Shown piece after piece: positions 27,210 to 35,837 of a stretch of 64,000 nucleotides of DNA. The notes below the pieces were generated by a model. It worked only from the letters and a program-made list of their open reading frames with translations. It searched no databases and had not been told where the DNA came from. The stretch's first letter is position 1. Each line of letters begins with the position of its first letter. The position numbers were made by a program, and so were the translations under genes. Source of the stretch: Palsa-1447 sp964414785 (GTDB taxonomy: Bacteria; Verrucomicrobiota; Verrucomicrobiia; Opitutales; Opitutaceae); assembly GCA_964414785.1 (NCBI GenBank), contig CAYPXZ010000005.1:74613-138612 (forward strand), given 5' to 3'.

Positions 27210-27789
27210 AAAGCAGGTACGGTTCATCGTCGAGGTCGACAAGCTAAAGGAGATCTTCCGCCAGACGCTCTGCATCCAGAGCCGGCGGCCCGAGAACGAC
27301 GCCGAGCACTCGTGGCACCTGTGCCTCGCCGTTATCGTCCTCGCCGAGCACGCGAACGAGCCGGGGATCGACGTCCTTCGCATCCTCAAGATGCTCCTCA
27401 TCCACGACCTGGTCGAGATCGACGCGGGCGACACGTTCGCGTACGACACCGCACGCATGGCCGGCCAGCACGAGCGCGAGGCGATCGCCGCGGACCGGAT
27501 CTTCGGCCTGCTCCCTGCGGACCAGTGCGCGCAGTTCAGGGCCCTCTGGGACGAGTTCGAGGAGAAGCGCACGCCGGAGTCGAAGTTCGCAAACGCGATC
27601 GACCGCTTCCAGCCGGTCCTCCTCAACTGCAGCACCGAGGGGGCCGCATGGAACCGCCACAAGGTCACCGCCGACAGGGTCATCGCCCGCAACGCGCACA
27701 TCGCCGAGGGCTCAACCGCGGTCTGGGCCGAGGCGCTGCGAAGGATCAACGAGGCCGTCGCGGCCAAGCACCTCGCGCCGGGCGCCTAG
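27190..27789 (+). CDS. HD-domain nucleotidase (HDDC2/YfbR-like)
   Basis: A 199-residue HD hydrolase that probably dephosphorylates deoxynucleoside monophosphates. The metal ligands are visible: H40 with H43 in NDAEHSWHL, H72-D73 in LLIHDLVEIDAG, and a late aspartate or asparagine near 135-140 (KFANAIDRFQP). E76 and D78 are also in the conserved LVEID segment. Length (about 200) and motif order match 5'-deoxynucleotidase YfbR and eukaryotic HDDC2. It overlaps the OpgC gene by 20 bases. Its TAG stop shares the palindrome CTAG with the stop of the convergent dGTPase gene, itself an HD enzyme of nucleotide pools. Confidence 0.82.
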   Translation: MEHERLEKQVRFIVEVDKLKEIFRQTLCIQSRRPENDAEHSWHLCLAVIVLAEHANEPGIDVLRILKMLLIHDLVEIDAGDTFAYDTARMAGQHEREAIAADRIFGLLPADQCAQFRALWDEFEEKRTPESKFANAIDRFQPVLLNCSTEGAAWNRHKVTADRVIARNAHIAEGSTAVWAEALRRINEAVAAKHLAPGA

Positions 27790-29054
27790 CCAAGGTCCCT
27801 GAAGGAGCCGAACTCCGGGTCGAAGAGGCGGCGATAGGTCCTAACGATCATCCCGTCGGTCAGGCCCGCGAGCCAGTCGCAGATCTGCCGCGCCTTGGCG
27901 CGGCGCGTCTTCGCCCCGTCCAGGAGCCGACCGACCGCCGGCGGCAGGATGCGTATCACCCGGGGCCCGGGCTCGACGTAGTTCCTCCAGCACGAGTCCC
28001 ACAGGTCAAACAGCACCTTGCGGGCCTTGTGCTCCATCTGCTGGAGCTGGGGGCTCTCGAATATGACGTCGTTCGCGAGCTTCTTGTAGAAGAGCGCCTG
28101 CCTCTCGGCCTCGGGCGCCACGACCAATTCGAAGCGGTAGCGGTTCGTCGCGCGGGCCATGAAGTTGTCGCGCTCCCTCAGCCTGCACGCCGTGATGAAG
28201 GCCCCGATCCTCGAGGAGAAGATCCCCTCGAGGCGGTCGGTGCGGATGGCGTCCAATAGCTCGTCCAGGAGCCTAAGGCCCGCGGCGTCGCCGACGTTCT
28301 GGTTCGCCCACGCCTCGATCCGGTCGATCGTCAGGAACCCCGTCTTCACGCCGTCGACGATGTCGTTGAGCGAGTAGGCCGCGTCGTCCGCCCAGTCCAT
28401 GATCTGGCACTCCACGCTCTTGAACCCGTTCAGGGTCTCGCCCGGGCGCAGGCTGCGCGGCACGCGCGCACCCCCGAAGACGAAGCCGAGCACGTCCTTC
28501 TGGGAGTCGTAGAGGAAATGGTTCTTCGGCGGGGTGCCGAACTCGCGGTGGAGCGTCTTGTACTTGAGGACCCCGTCCAGGAGGGCCCGTGTGGGCTGCA
28601 TCCCGCGGACCCCGGATCGGTCCTGGTACATGGTGCCGATCAGCAGGTGCAGGGTCTGGGCGTTGCCCTCGAATCCCCCCCAGCCCGCCATGAGCTCCTG
28701 GAGGGTGCGCTCTCCCGAGTGCCCGAAGGGCGGGTGCCCGAGGTCGTGCGAGAGGCACACGGCCTCGACCAGGTCGCTGTCGATGTAGAAGTCGTCCCCG
28801 AGGGGGCCCTTGACGGTGCGCAGGTACTGGCAGATCGACCTGCCGATCTGGGCCACCTCCATCGAGTGCGTCAGGCGCGTCCTGTAGAAGTCGTACTCCC
28901 CGGAGAGGAAGACCTGGGTCTTCGACTGGAGCTTGCGGAAGGCGTGCGCGTGGATGATCCGGTCGCGGTCGATCTGGAATGCGTTTCGGTAGTCCGTCTT
29001 GCGCTCCCCTCCGTAGGTCTCGCTGTCGAAGGCTTTGTAAAATCGGTTGGTCAT
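27786..29054 (-). CDS. dgt: dGTP triphosphohydrolase-like HD protein
   Basis: A 422-residue dNTPase that releases triphosphate from dGTP or other dNTPs. Key motifs are RTRLTHSMEVAQIGRSI (H63), LSHDLGHPPFGHSGE (H103-D104 and the family HPPFGHxGE signature) and a late aspartate around NSFNDIVDGVK in the YSLNDIVDGV segment. ATG at 29054 is preferred over a TTG seven codons upstream because homologous Dgt proteins start close to this methionine. The adjacent convergent HD nucleotidase suggests a nucleotide-pool pair; dNTP specificity cannot be read from sequence. Confidence 0.9.
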   Translation of the reverse strand: MTNRFYKAFDSETYGGERKTDYRNAFQIDRDRIIHAHAFRKLQSKTQVFLSGEYDFYRTRLTHSMEVAQIGRSICQYLRTVKGPLGDDFYIDSDLVEAVCLSHDLGHPPFGHSGERTLQELMAGWGGFEGNAQTLHLLIGTMYQDRSGVRGMQPTRALLDGVLKYKTLHREFGTPPKNHFLYDSQKDVLGFVFGGARVPRSLRPGETLNGFKSVECQIMDWADDAAYSLNDIVDGVKTGFLTIDRIEAWANQNVGDAAGLRLLDELLDAIRTDRLEGIFSSRIGAFITACRLRERDNFMARATNRYRFELVVAPEAERQALFYKKLANDVIFESPQLQQMEHKARKVLFDLWDSCWRNYVEPGPRVIRILPPAVGRLLDGAKTRRAKARQICDWLAGLTDGMIVRTYRRLFDPEFGSFRDLG

Positions 29055-29172
29055 GTGCGCGTGGGTAGAGAGCAATCATCCGCGCCCCCGGACGCAATCC
29101 CCGACGTTACAGGCGCACCCTCTGTTCGTGGTTGTTTTGGAGGTCCCAAGCGACAAGCATTGCGGCACCCAA

Positions 29173-30213
29173 ATGAGCGCCAAGATGATGCGAGCGATTT
29201 CGAAGCTGAAGGCCGGGCCCGGGCTCGACCTGACGGAGGCGCCCGTGCCGGTGCCGGGACCGAACGACGTGCTCATACGTATCAAGAAGACCTCCATCTG
29301 CGGGACCGACGTCCACATCTATAACTGGGACGAATGGGCCCAGAAGACGATAAAGGCGCCGATGATCATCGGCCACGAGTTCGTGGGCGAGATCCACGAG
29401 GTGGGCTCCGCGGTCCAGAGGTTCCAGAAGGGCGACCTGGTCGACGGCGAGGGCCACATCGTGTGCGGCGTCTGCCGCAACTGCCTGGCCGGGCGCCGGC
29501 ACCTGTGCAAGGACACGAAGGGCGTCGGGGTCAACCGCAACGGCGCCTTTGCCGAGTACCTGTGCATCCCGGCAACGAACGCGGTCCCCGTGGACCCCGC
29601 CATCCCGCTGGACGTGCTCTCCTGCTTCGACCCCCTCGGGAACGCGACCCACACGACCCTCCAGTTCGACCTCGTCGGGGAGGACGTCCTTGTCACGGGG
29701 GCGGGCCCGATCGGGTGCATGGCCGCCGCGATCGCCAAGCACTGCGGGGCCCGCAAGATCGTCGTCACCGACGTGAACCCCGACCGGCTCGCCCTCGCCT
29801 CCAAGATGGGAGCCACGCGCGTCGTCGACGTGTCCCGCGAGCGCCTCCCCGACGTCCAGGCGGAGCTAGGCATGAAGGAGGGATTCGACGTGGGCCTGGA
29901 GATGTCCGGCAATCCCCGGGCGCTTAACGACATGATCGACAACATGGCGCACGGAGGCCGGATCGCGCTCCTGGGTATCATGCCCGCCTCGGCCGCCGTC
30001 GACTGGAACAAGGTCGTCTTCAACATGCTGACGATCCGCGGAATCTACGGCAGGGAGATGTATGACACCTGGTACAAGATGACGGCCATGATCCAGAGCG
30101 GCCTGGACATCTCCCCGGTCATCACGCACCGCATGCCCTTCACGGACTTCCAGAGGGGCTTCGACCTCATGCGCTCCGGCAAGAGCGGCAAGATCGTGCT
30201 CAACTGGGATTGA
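29173..30213 (+). CDS. tdh: L-threonine 3-dehydrogenase
   Basis: A 346-residue zinc medium-chain dehydrogenase that oxidises threonine to 2-amino-3-ketobutyrate. Catalytic zinc ligands C43 and H68-E69 (SICGTDVHIYNWDEW and IIGHEFVGE) and the structural zinc cysteines C98, C101, C104 and C112 are all present. YNWDEWAQ and GREMYDTWYKMTAM are typical of Tdh and separate it from sorbitol dehydrogenases. The ATG at 29173 matches the known Tdh length (about 341). It is followed 13 bases later by kbl, which finishes the pathway. Confidence 0.95.
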   Translation: MSAKMMRAISKLKAGPGLDLTEAPVPVPGPNDVLIRIKKTSICGTDVHIYNWDEWAQKTIKAPMIIGHEFVGEIHEVGSAVQRFQKGDLVDGEGHIVCGVCRNCLAGRRHLCKDTKGVGVNRNGAFAEYLCIPATNAVPVDPAIPLDVLSCFDPLGNATHTTLQFDLVGEDVLVTGAGPIGCMAAAIAKHCGARKIVVTDVNPDRLALASKMGATRVVDVSRERLPDVQAELGMKEGFDVGLEMSGNPRALNDMIDNMAHGGRIALLGIMPASAAVDWNKVVFNMLTIRGIYGREMYDTWYKMTAMIQSGLDISPVITHRMPFTDFQRGFDLMRSGKSGKIVLNWD

Positions 30214-30226
30214 GCCTTCCCGCCCC

Positions 30227-31417
30227 ATGCCCCCCTCCTACAAGGCGCACCTGCAGAAGGTACTCTCCGAAATCTCGTCGGCCGGGCTTTCGAAGCGGGA
30301 ACGGATAATCTCTACGCCCCAGGGCGCGGACATCGCGGTCGCCGGCGGCGCCCGCGTGCTCAACTTCTGCGCCAACAACTACCTCGGCCTTGCGGACCAC
30401 CCCGAGGTCGTGGCGGCGGCGCACGCGGCGCTCGACCGGTGGGGCTACGGCATGGCCTCCGTCCGGTTCATCTGCGGGACCCAGGAGATCCACAAGGATC
30501 TGGAGACCCGGCTGAGCACGTTCCTCGGCACCGACGAGTCGATCCTGTATTCATCCTGCTTTGACGCCAACGGGGGCGTGTTTGAGACCCTCCTCGGCGA
30601 GGAGGACGCCGTCATCAGCGATGAGCTCAACCACGCCTCGATCATCGACGGGATCCGCCTGTCGAAGGCGAAGCGCCTGAGGTACCGCAACAGCGACATG
30701 GCCGACCTTGCGGCCAAGCTCGATGAGGCGGCAAAGGCCGGCGCCCGCTTCAAGCTGATCGTCACCGACGGGGTCTTCTCGATGGACGGGGTCGTGGCGC
30801 CGCTGCGCGAGATCTGCGACCTCGCCGACCGGCACGATGCGATCGTGATGGTGGACGACAGCCACGGGGTCGGGTTCATGGGACCAAACGGCCGCGGGAC
30901 GCCCGAGCACTTCGGCGTGTCCTCCAGGGTCGACATCCTCACCGGCACGCTCGGAAAGGCCCTTGGAGGCGCCGCCGGAGGCTACGTGAGCGGCCGGCGC
31001 GAAATCATCGAGCTATTGCGCCAGCGCTCGCGCCCCTACCTGTTCTCGAACACCCTGCCCCCGGCGATCGCCGCCGCATCGATCGCCTCAATCGACCTCA
31101 TCACGCGAAGCCCGGAGCTTCGCGAGCGCCTGCACTCGAACACCCGGTTCTTCCGCCAGGGCCTCGCCGACGCCGGCCTCTCAATAAAGCCCGGCACGCA
31201 CCCCATCGTCCCGGTGATGCTCGGCGACGCCCAGCTCGCGCAGAGGTTCGCCGCCCGGATGCTCGAAAAGGGCGTCTATGTCGTCGGATTCTTCTTCCCG
31301 GTCGTCGCGCAGGGGGCGGCCAGGATCCGCACGCAGGTGAGCGCCGCCCACTCGGAGGACAACCTTCGGACCGCCATCAGGGCGTTCGCCGAGACGCGGA
31401 AAGAGCTCGCCGGATAG
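30227..31417 (+). CDS. kbl: 2-amino-3-ketobutyrate CoA ligase (glycine C-acetyltransferase)
   Basis: A 396-residue PLP enzyme that splits 2-amino-3-ketobutyrate with CoA into glycine and acetyl-CoA. The PLP lysine is K244 in ILTGTLGKALGGAAGGY. Other family marks are NNYLGLADHPEV, MASVRFICGTQEIHKDLE and VDDSHGVGFMGPNGRGT. Length matches E. coli Kbl (398). With tdh it forms a two-gene operon that degrades threonine to glycine, in a genome that also makes threonine through the operon at 12-20 kb. Confidence 0.96.
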   Translation: MPPSYKAHLQKVLSEISSAGLSKRERIISTPQGADIAVAGGARVLNFCANNYLGLADHPEVVAAAHAALDRWGYGMASVRFICGTQEIHKDLETRLSTFLGTDESILYSSCFDANGGVFETLLGEEDAVISDELNHASIIDGIRLSKAKRLRYRNSDMADLAAKLDEAAKAGARFKLIVTDGVFSMDGVVAPLREICDLADRHDAIVMVDDSHGVGFMGPNGRGTPEHFGVSSRVDILTGTLGKALGGAAGGYVSGRREIIELLRQRSRPYLFSNTLPPAIAAASIASIDLITRSPELRERLHSNTRFFRQGLADAGLSIKPGTHPIVPVMLGDAQLAQRFAARMLEKGVYVVGFFFPVVAQGAARIRTQVSAAHSEDNLRTAIRAFAETRKELAG

Positions 31418-31447
31418 CGCGTTTTCACGGCCAAATCAGGGAGCACC

Positions 31448-31858
31448 ATGACGAAGATCACCGACGCTGCCATCCGACGCCTGGAGAAGACCGCACGCGC
31501 GACCGGGTCGCGCGCCTACGCCCCGTATTCCCACTTCCCCGTGGGCGCCGCCGTCATCGGGGGCTCCGGAAAGGTCTTCTCGGGCTGCAATGTCGAGAAC
31601 GCCGCCTTCGGGCTGTGCAACTGTGCCGAGCGGACCGCCATATTCTCCGCCATTGCCGCGGGAGAGCGATCGGTCAAGGCCGTGGCCATCTACACGCCGA
31701 CCGCGCTGCCGACGGCCCCCTGCGGCGCATGCCGCCAGGTCATCAACGAGTTTGGCCCCGAGGCCGTGGTGATCAGCGTCTGCGACTCGAAGAACAGGAT
31801 AGAGACGACGCTCTCCGCGCTCCTGCCCGGAGCATTCGGGCCGGGCGACCTCGCCTAG
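31448..31858 (+). CDS. cdd: Cytidine deaminase
   Basis: A 136-residue homotetrameric-type cytidine deaminase for pyrimidine salvage. Zinc ligands C59, C92 and C95 and the proton-shuttle glutamate E61 are visible in CNCAERTAIF and APCGACRQVI; SGCNVENAAFGL is the substrate-loop signature. Length is that of the small Bacillus-like form. It follows kbl by 30 bases, so it may be co-transcribed with tdh-kbl. Its TAG stop shares CTAG with the stop of the convergent hisS. Confidence 0.95.
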   Translation: MTKITDAAIRRLEKTARATGSRAYAPYSHFPVGAAVIGGSGKVFSGCNVENAAFGLCNCAERTAIFSAIAAGERSVKAVAIYTPTALPTAPCGACRQVINEFGPEAVVISVCDSKNRIETTLSALLPGAFGPGDLA

Positions 31859-33168
31859 CTGGCTCCGAAGAACGCGCGGACGGCGGCGCTCACCTCGCCC
31901 GCCGGGAATTCTCGCTCGGTGCGATCACCCAGGTCGCGCATCTTGACGACCCCCTTGGAGATCTCATCCGCGCCGTAGATCAGCGCGATCTTGGCGCCGG
32001 AGTCCGCCGCAGCCTTGAACTGCTTGCCAAAGGCCAACTCGCGCATGGGATACTCGACCCTGTAGCCGGCGGAGCGAAGCGCGTGGACGTCGGCAAAGGC
32101 GGCCCTGCGCTCGGCCTCGCCGCCAATCACGAAGTAAACGTCGGGAGCCTGGGAAATGACGGGCGAGAGCCCCCGTTCCTCCAATAGCAGGGCAAAGGTC
32201 ATGTCGCCGATCGCGAAGCCCACGGCGGGAAGCTCATTTCCGCCGAGCTTTCCGACTAGGGTGTCGTAGCGGCCGCCGCCCGCAATGGCCCTGAGCTCGC
32301 CCTTGCGGTCGAACGCCTCGAAGACGAAGCCCGTGTAATAGGCGAGGCCGCGCACGACGCTCAGGTCGACCTGCACGTAGTCCCGCAGGCCCATCGCGCC
32401 AAGGCCCCCCAGGAGCTTGCGCCAGTCCCCGAGTCGGGCCTCGACGGCCGGCGCTGCGCCGGCGCCAAGGGCCTTCTCGAGCTCCTCAAACGAGCGAATG
32501 CCGAGGAAGGCGAGGACGCGCGCCTTCAAGTCGCCGTCAAGCGGGCCGAAGGCCTCCTCATAGCTCTTGAACGCGGAGTCGCCGTTTTTCTCGTATTTGT
32601 CCACGGCCCCCAGAAGGGCGCGGATGCGCGCATCATCAAGGCCCAGCGCCCCCAGGTAGTGGAACCACAGGTTCCGGTCGCTCAGCCTAACGCAGAAATC
32701 CTTGTCCGTGAGGCCGAAGGCGCGCATGCACTGGATAAGGAGCGCGACCAGCTCGATCTCTGCCTCCGGGCCCGCCTCTCCGAAGATGTCGGCGTTGAGC
32801 TGGAAGAAGCACCGCCCGCGGCCCTTCTGCATCCGCTCATAGCGGTAGAATTCAGCGATGCTGAACCACTTGATGGGCCGCTTGAGAGATCCTGCGCGCT
32901 CCCCCACCAGCCGGCAGACGCTCGGCGTCATCTCCGGGCGCAAGGCGACCTCGCGCTTTCCCTTGTCTACAAAGCTAAAGAGTTGCGCCTCAATCTCATC
33001 GCCCGACTTGGCCTTGTAGAGGTCCAGGGGCTCCAAAATTGGCGTGTCGTATTCGACAAACCCAAACGCGCAGGCGGTCTGCCGCCAAACGCGAAAGATG
33101 TGGTTTCGTTTCGCGAGATCATCCGGGTAGAAATCGCGAAACCCGGGCAGCGTCTGGAACATGGCCAT
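31855..33168 (-). CDS. hisS: Histidyl-tRNA synthetase
   Basis: A 437-residue class II synthetase. Motif 2 is around FRYERMQKGRGRCFFQLNADIFG (as EFYRYERMQKGR), the histidine-A motif is RGLAYYTGFVFEAF, and motif 3 is AIAGGGRYDTLVG with GFAIGDM. An anticodon-binding domain occupies the last 90 residues. The opening LPGFRDFYPDD is the usual HisS start. The order of insertions is closer to the HisS forms of about 430 residues than to HisZ, which lacks the RGLxYY motif. It lies 67 bases after the HU-type gene on the same strand. Confidence 0.93.
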   Translation of the reverse strand: MAMFQTLPGFRDFYPDDLAKRNHIFRVWRQTACAFGFVEYDTPILEPLDLYKAKSGDEIEAQLFSFVDKGKREVALRPEMTPSVCRLVGERAGSLKRPIKWFSIAEFYRYERMQKGRGRCFFQLNADIFGEAGPEAEIELVALLIQCMRAFGLTDKDFCVRLSDRNLWFHYLGALGLDDARIRALLGAVDKYEKNGDSAFKSYEEAFGPLDGDLKARVLAFLGIRSFEELEKALGAGAAPAVEARLGDWRKLLGGLGAMGLRDYVQVDLSVVRGLAYYTGFVFEAFDRKGELRAIAGGGRYDTLVGKLGGNELPAVGFAIGDMTFALLLEERGLSPVISQAPDVYFVIGGEAERRAAFADVHALRSAGYRVEYPMRELAFGKQFKAAADSGAKIALIYGADEISKGVVKMRDLGDRTEREFPAGEVSAAVRAFFGAS

Positions 33169-33235
33169 CAGGGACGGACACGTTGCAAGCCGCCCCTCAT
33201 AGGGCGAACCAAAAGTGGGGCGACACTGCTCAGCC

Positions 33236-33547
33236 TCAGGTGAGGGTGGTCAGGTCGAGCTTTTTGAGCTGCTGTTTGAGGATCTTGCCCGCCTTGAACT
33301 TAACTACGGCCCTCTGGGGGATGATGACTTCGGCTTCGGGCTTGTTGGGATTGCGTCCGACACGCTGCTTCCGCACCTGAACTTCAAGCACGCCAAAGTT
33401 ACGCAACTCAACATTGCGACCCTCTGACAGTGCTTTCTGTACGATGTCGAGGGTCTGTTGGACCGTGTCGACTATCTGCTTTTGCGGGAATCCAGCCTTG
33501 CGGTAGATCTCCAACACGATCTCGCGTTTTGTGAGGTTCGTGGACAT
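33236..33547 (-). CDS. HU/IHF-family DNA-binding protein
   Basis: A 103-residue nucleoid protein. It has the N-terminal helical pair (LTKREIVLEIYRKAG to VDTVQQTLDIVQKAL), the beta-arm sequence ELRNFGVLEVQVRKQRVGRNPNKPEAEVIIPQRAVVKFKAGK with the tip Asn-Pro that intercalates into DNA, and a C-terminal extension of about 10 residues. GRNPxxxxxxxIPxxxxVxFxxGK is the family signature. An unusually clear AAAGGAAC ribosome-binding site precedes its ATG. It probably shapes DNA and may be co-transcribed with hisS. HU versus IHF cannot be settled from sequence. Confidence 0.92.
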   Translation of the reverse strand: MSTNLTKREIVLEIYRKAGFPQKQIVDTVQQTLDIVQKALSEGRNVELRNFGVLEVQVRKQRVGRNPNKPEAEVIIPQRAVVKFKAGKILKQQLKKLDLTTLT

Positions 33548-33636
33548 GAATTGTTCCTTTGGGTGTTTGCTTTACTGAAACGTCTTAAATTATTCGTCTG
33601 GGATGAATTGCGTCAATACTTATCACCATAGCAATC

Positions 33637-34335
33637 GTGCCTGACCCCTCCGCCGTAAAATCCATGTTTGGGCGCATCGCCCACCGCTATGACCTGGCCA
33701 ACCGGGTTTTGAGCTGCGGAATCGACATTTACTGGCGAATTCGGCTGGTTTCGGCCGTCCGGGACACCCACCCAAAGGACGTCCTGGACCTTGCGACGGG
33801 CAGCGGCGACGTGGCGTTTGCGCTGGCCCGCGGATTGTCACCGGGAGTCTGCATTCTCGGAGTGGATTTCTGCGCGCCCATGCTCGTGGAGGCCGAGGCA
33901 AAGAGGGCCCTGATAAAGGGTTCCGGGGCGCGGGTTGAGTTCAAACAGGGCGACGCTCTTGCGCTTCCCCTTCCCGACGGTGGATTTGACGCGGTCACGA
34001 TCGCTTTTGGGTTAAGAAACATGGCCGATCGCCCAAAATGCCTGTCCGAAATCAGGCGGGTCCTCCGGCCGGGGGGGCGGCTTTTCGTGCTGGAATTCTC
34101 CCAGCCGTGGCGCCCCGTGCGCCCCTTTTACTCGTTTCACCTGCGACACGTCGTGCCGAGGCTGGCGGGCCTTTTGACCGGGGACCGCGGCGCCTACGAG
34201 TACCTTGGCGACTCAATCGGCGGGTTTCCCGGCCGCGCGGGACTTTCCGCGGAGATCCTCGGGGCGGGCTTTGCCTCCGTCACGTCCTTCGGGATGACGA
34301 TGGGGATCGTCGCCCTCCACGAGGCGCAGCGCTAG
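33637..34335 (+). CDS. menG: Demethylmenaquinone methyltransferase (UbiE/MenG)
   Basis: A 232-residue SAM-dependent C-methyltransferase for the last step of menaquinone (or ubiquinone) synthesis. MFGRIAHRYDLANRVLSCGID is the UbiE N-terminal pattern; motif I is DLATGSGDVAF, later motifs are ALPLPDGGFDAVTIAFGLRNM and LRPGGRLFVLEFSQP. These last two are the family signatures. The start is GTG at 33637. Menaquinone is the likelier product because the window encodes an alternative complex III of the type that takes electrons from menaquinol, but this is inference. Confidence 0.92.
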   Translation: MPDPSAVKSMFGRIAHRYDLANRVLSCGIDIYWRIRLVSAVRDTHPKDVLDLATGSGDVAFALARGLSPGVCILGVDFCAPMLVEAEAKRALIKGSGARVEFKQGDALALPLPDGGFDAVTIAFGLRNMADRPKCLSEIRRVLRPGGRLFVLEFSQPWRPVRPFYSFHLRHVVPRLAGLLTGDRGAYEYLGDSIGGFPGRAGLSAEILGAGFASVTSFGMTMGIVALHEAQR

Positions 34336-34343
34336 CCGGGTCT

Positions 34344-34661
34344 TTAGTTGAACGACTTGCCGCACCCGCACGTCGTGTGGGCGTTCGGGTTCTTTATCTC
34401 GAAGCCCTTGCCGTGCAGGCCGTCATCAAAGTCGATTGTCGTGCCGTCCAAGTGCGCCAGGCTCTTGGGGTCCACGACGATCGCGACTCCCTCGCTCTCA
34501 AACGCCGCATCGTCCGGCTTCGCGGCGTCAAACGACATCCCGTACTGCATCCCCGAGCAGCCGCCCGTCTCGATGAACAGGCGCAGGTTGCGCTCCGGCG
34601 CAGCCGCCTCGCCACGCATCGTCCGGACCTGATTGGCTGCACGCGCCGTGAGTTGGATCAT
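34344..34661 (-). CDS. erpA: A-type Fe-S cluster carrier (IscA/ErpA family)
   Basis: A 105-residue protein that passes iron-sulfur clusters to target enzymes. The three cluster cysteines are C35 (ETGGCSGMQYGM), C98 and C100 (HTTCGCGKSF), in the invariant C-x60-C-G-C arrangement. GKGFEIKNPNAHTTCGCG is the family's C-terminal signature. No isc or suf genes are nearby, so the symbol marks the general A-type family only; ErpA, IscA and SufA are not separable by sequence alone. It lies convergent with menG, 8 bases apart. Confidence 0.9.
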   Translation of the reverse strand: MIQLTARAANQVRTMRGEAAAPERNLRLFIETGGCSGMQYGMSFDAAKPDDAAFESEGVAIVVDPKSLAHLDGTTIDFDDGLHGKGFEIKNPNAHTTCGCGKSFN

Positions 34662-34770
34662 GAACTCACCGTAGGAGGGCCCAAACCCTTGTCAAATGGA
34701 GCGCTCCCGGGTGACGCAAACCCGCCTGTAGCAGATATCGGGCCGAAATTAAGGAAAGTTCACTTGCAAG

Positions 34771-34784
34771 GCCGGAAGACCGGC
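34771..34784 (+). repeat. Leader hairpin GCCGG-AAGA-CCGGC before the kinase gene
   Basis: A 5-base perfect GC stem with an AAGA loop ends 17 bases before the kinase GTG start. It may influence initiation; a 10-base palindrome GGAGCGCTCC is at 34698 in the same gap. Confidence 0.3.
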
Positions 34785-34801
34785 GCTTCGATCTCCAAGC
34801 G

Positions 34802-35815
34802 GTGCCAATCAGCCACATCCTCAACGATATCAACTACGAGATGGTCCGGCAGCTCGCTGAGGGCGGAATGGGCGTCGTCTATGAGGCGCACCAGCTCGGC
34901 GCAGGGCAGTTCCGGAAGACGGTCGCCGTGAAGCTGATCCGGGAGGAGTACTCGGCCATCCCCGAGTTCCAGAAGAACTTCATCGGAGAGGCCCGCCTCG
35001 TGGCCGACCTGATCCACACGAACATCGTGCAGACCTACCACCTGGGCCAGATCGGCGGGCAGTACTTCATGGTGATGGAGTACGTGGGCGGTCAGAACCT
35101 CGAGCAGTTCCTCGAGAAGCACCGCACGCTCGGCCGGGACGTGCCGGTCGACCTTGCGGCCTTCATCGTGTCGCGCGTGGCCCGCGGCCTCACCTACGCC
35201 CACCAGAAGCGCGACCGCCAGGGCAATCACCTCAACATCGTCCACCGCGACATCGGCCCCAAGAACATCCTCATGGGCTACGAGGGCGATGTTAAGCTCA
35301 CGGACTTCGGCATAGCGAAGGCGCTAAACCTCATGTACAACGAGGAGGGCAAGGTGATTGCCGGCAAGGACGAGTACCTCTCCCCGGAGCAGGCGAGCTA
35401 CGCCGTGACCGACGCCCGCGCCGACCTCTTCCCTCTCGGGATCGTGCTCACGGAAATCCTCCTCGGGCGAAACATCTTCCGCAACGTCGACCGCAGCCAG
35501 TCGCGCCGCAACATCCTGACGATGCCGATCCCGCGCTTCCAGACGCTGCGCCCCGAGATCGACGAGCGCCTCGAGGCGATCATCCAGAGGGCGCTCAAGC
35601 GCGACCGCGACCAGCGCTACCAGTCGGCGGCGGAGATGCTCAACGACCTCGAGGTCTACCTTTACAGCCACGGCTACGGCCCCACCAACGAAAAGCTCGG
35701 CACCTACCTCAGGGACCTTTTCGGAATCAACGATCCCCAGCCCCCCAGCGTGCGCACCGCGCACCCCCACACCCCCGCCCCGCTTTCTTCCCTACCCCGC
35801 CCGCCGGAACCATGA
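34802..35815 (+). CDS. Serine/threonine protein kinase (Hanks type)
   Basis: A 337-residue cytoplasmic kinase. It has the glycine loop LAEGGMGVVYEAH (19-30), ATP lysine K44, helix-C glutamate E63, HRDIGPKN with catalytic D150 and N155, DFG at 168-170 and DEYLSPEQA for the P+1 loop. The position two after the catalytic aspartate is glycine instead of the usual lysine (HRDxKPxN), with a lysine shifted to 154. A related departure (HRDVSPQN) is common in myxobacterial kinases thought active. No membrane segment or sensor domain follows; the last 35 residues are a proline-rich tail. Start is GTG. rpoN begins 22 bases downstream, so the two are likely co-transcribed. Confidence 0.88.
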   Translation: MPISHILNDINYEMVRQLAEGGMGVVYEAHQLGAGQFRKTVAVKLIREEYSAIPEFQKNFIGEARLVADLIHTNIVQTYHLGQIGGQYFMVMEYVGGQNLEQFLEKHRTLGRDVPVDLAAFIVSRVARGLTYAHQKRDRQGNHLNIVHRDIGPKNILMGYEGDVKLTDFGIAKALNLMYNEEGKVIAGKDEYLSPEQASYAVTDARADLFPLGIVLTEILLGRNIFRNVDRSQSRRNILTMPIPRFQTLRPEIDERLEAIIQRALKRDRDQRYQSAAEMLNDLEVYLYSHGYGPTNEKLGTYLRDLFGINDPQPPSVRTAHPHTPAPLSSLPRPPEP

Positions 35816-35837
35816 GGCAAGGACCGCCTCAAAGCCG

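Noticed and set aside
29056..29172. Upstream extension of the tdh frame that reads like a translated antisense tRNA (WVESNHPRP pattern)
   Set aside because: No acceptor, anticodon or T-arm pairing could be built on either strand, and the region between the two divergent starts is simply intergenic. The tdh start at 29173 fits the family length.
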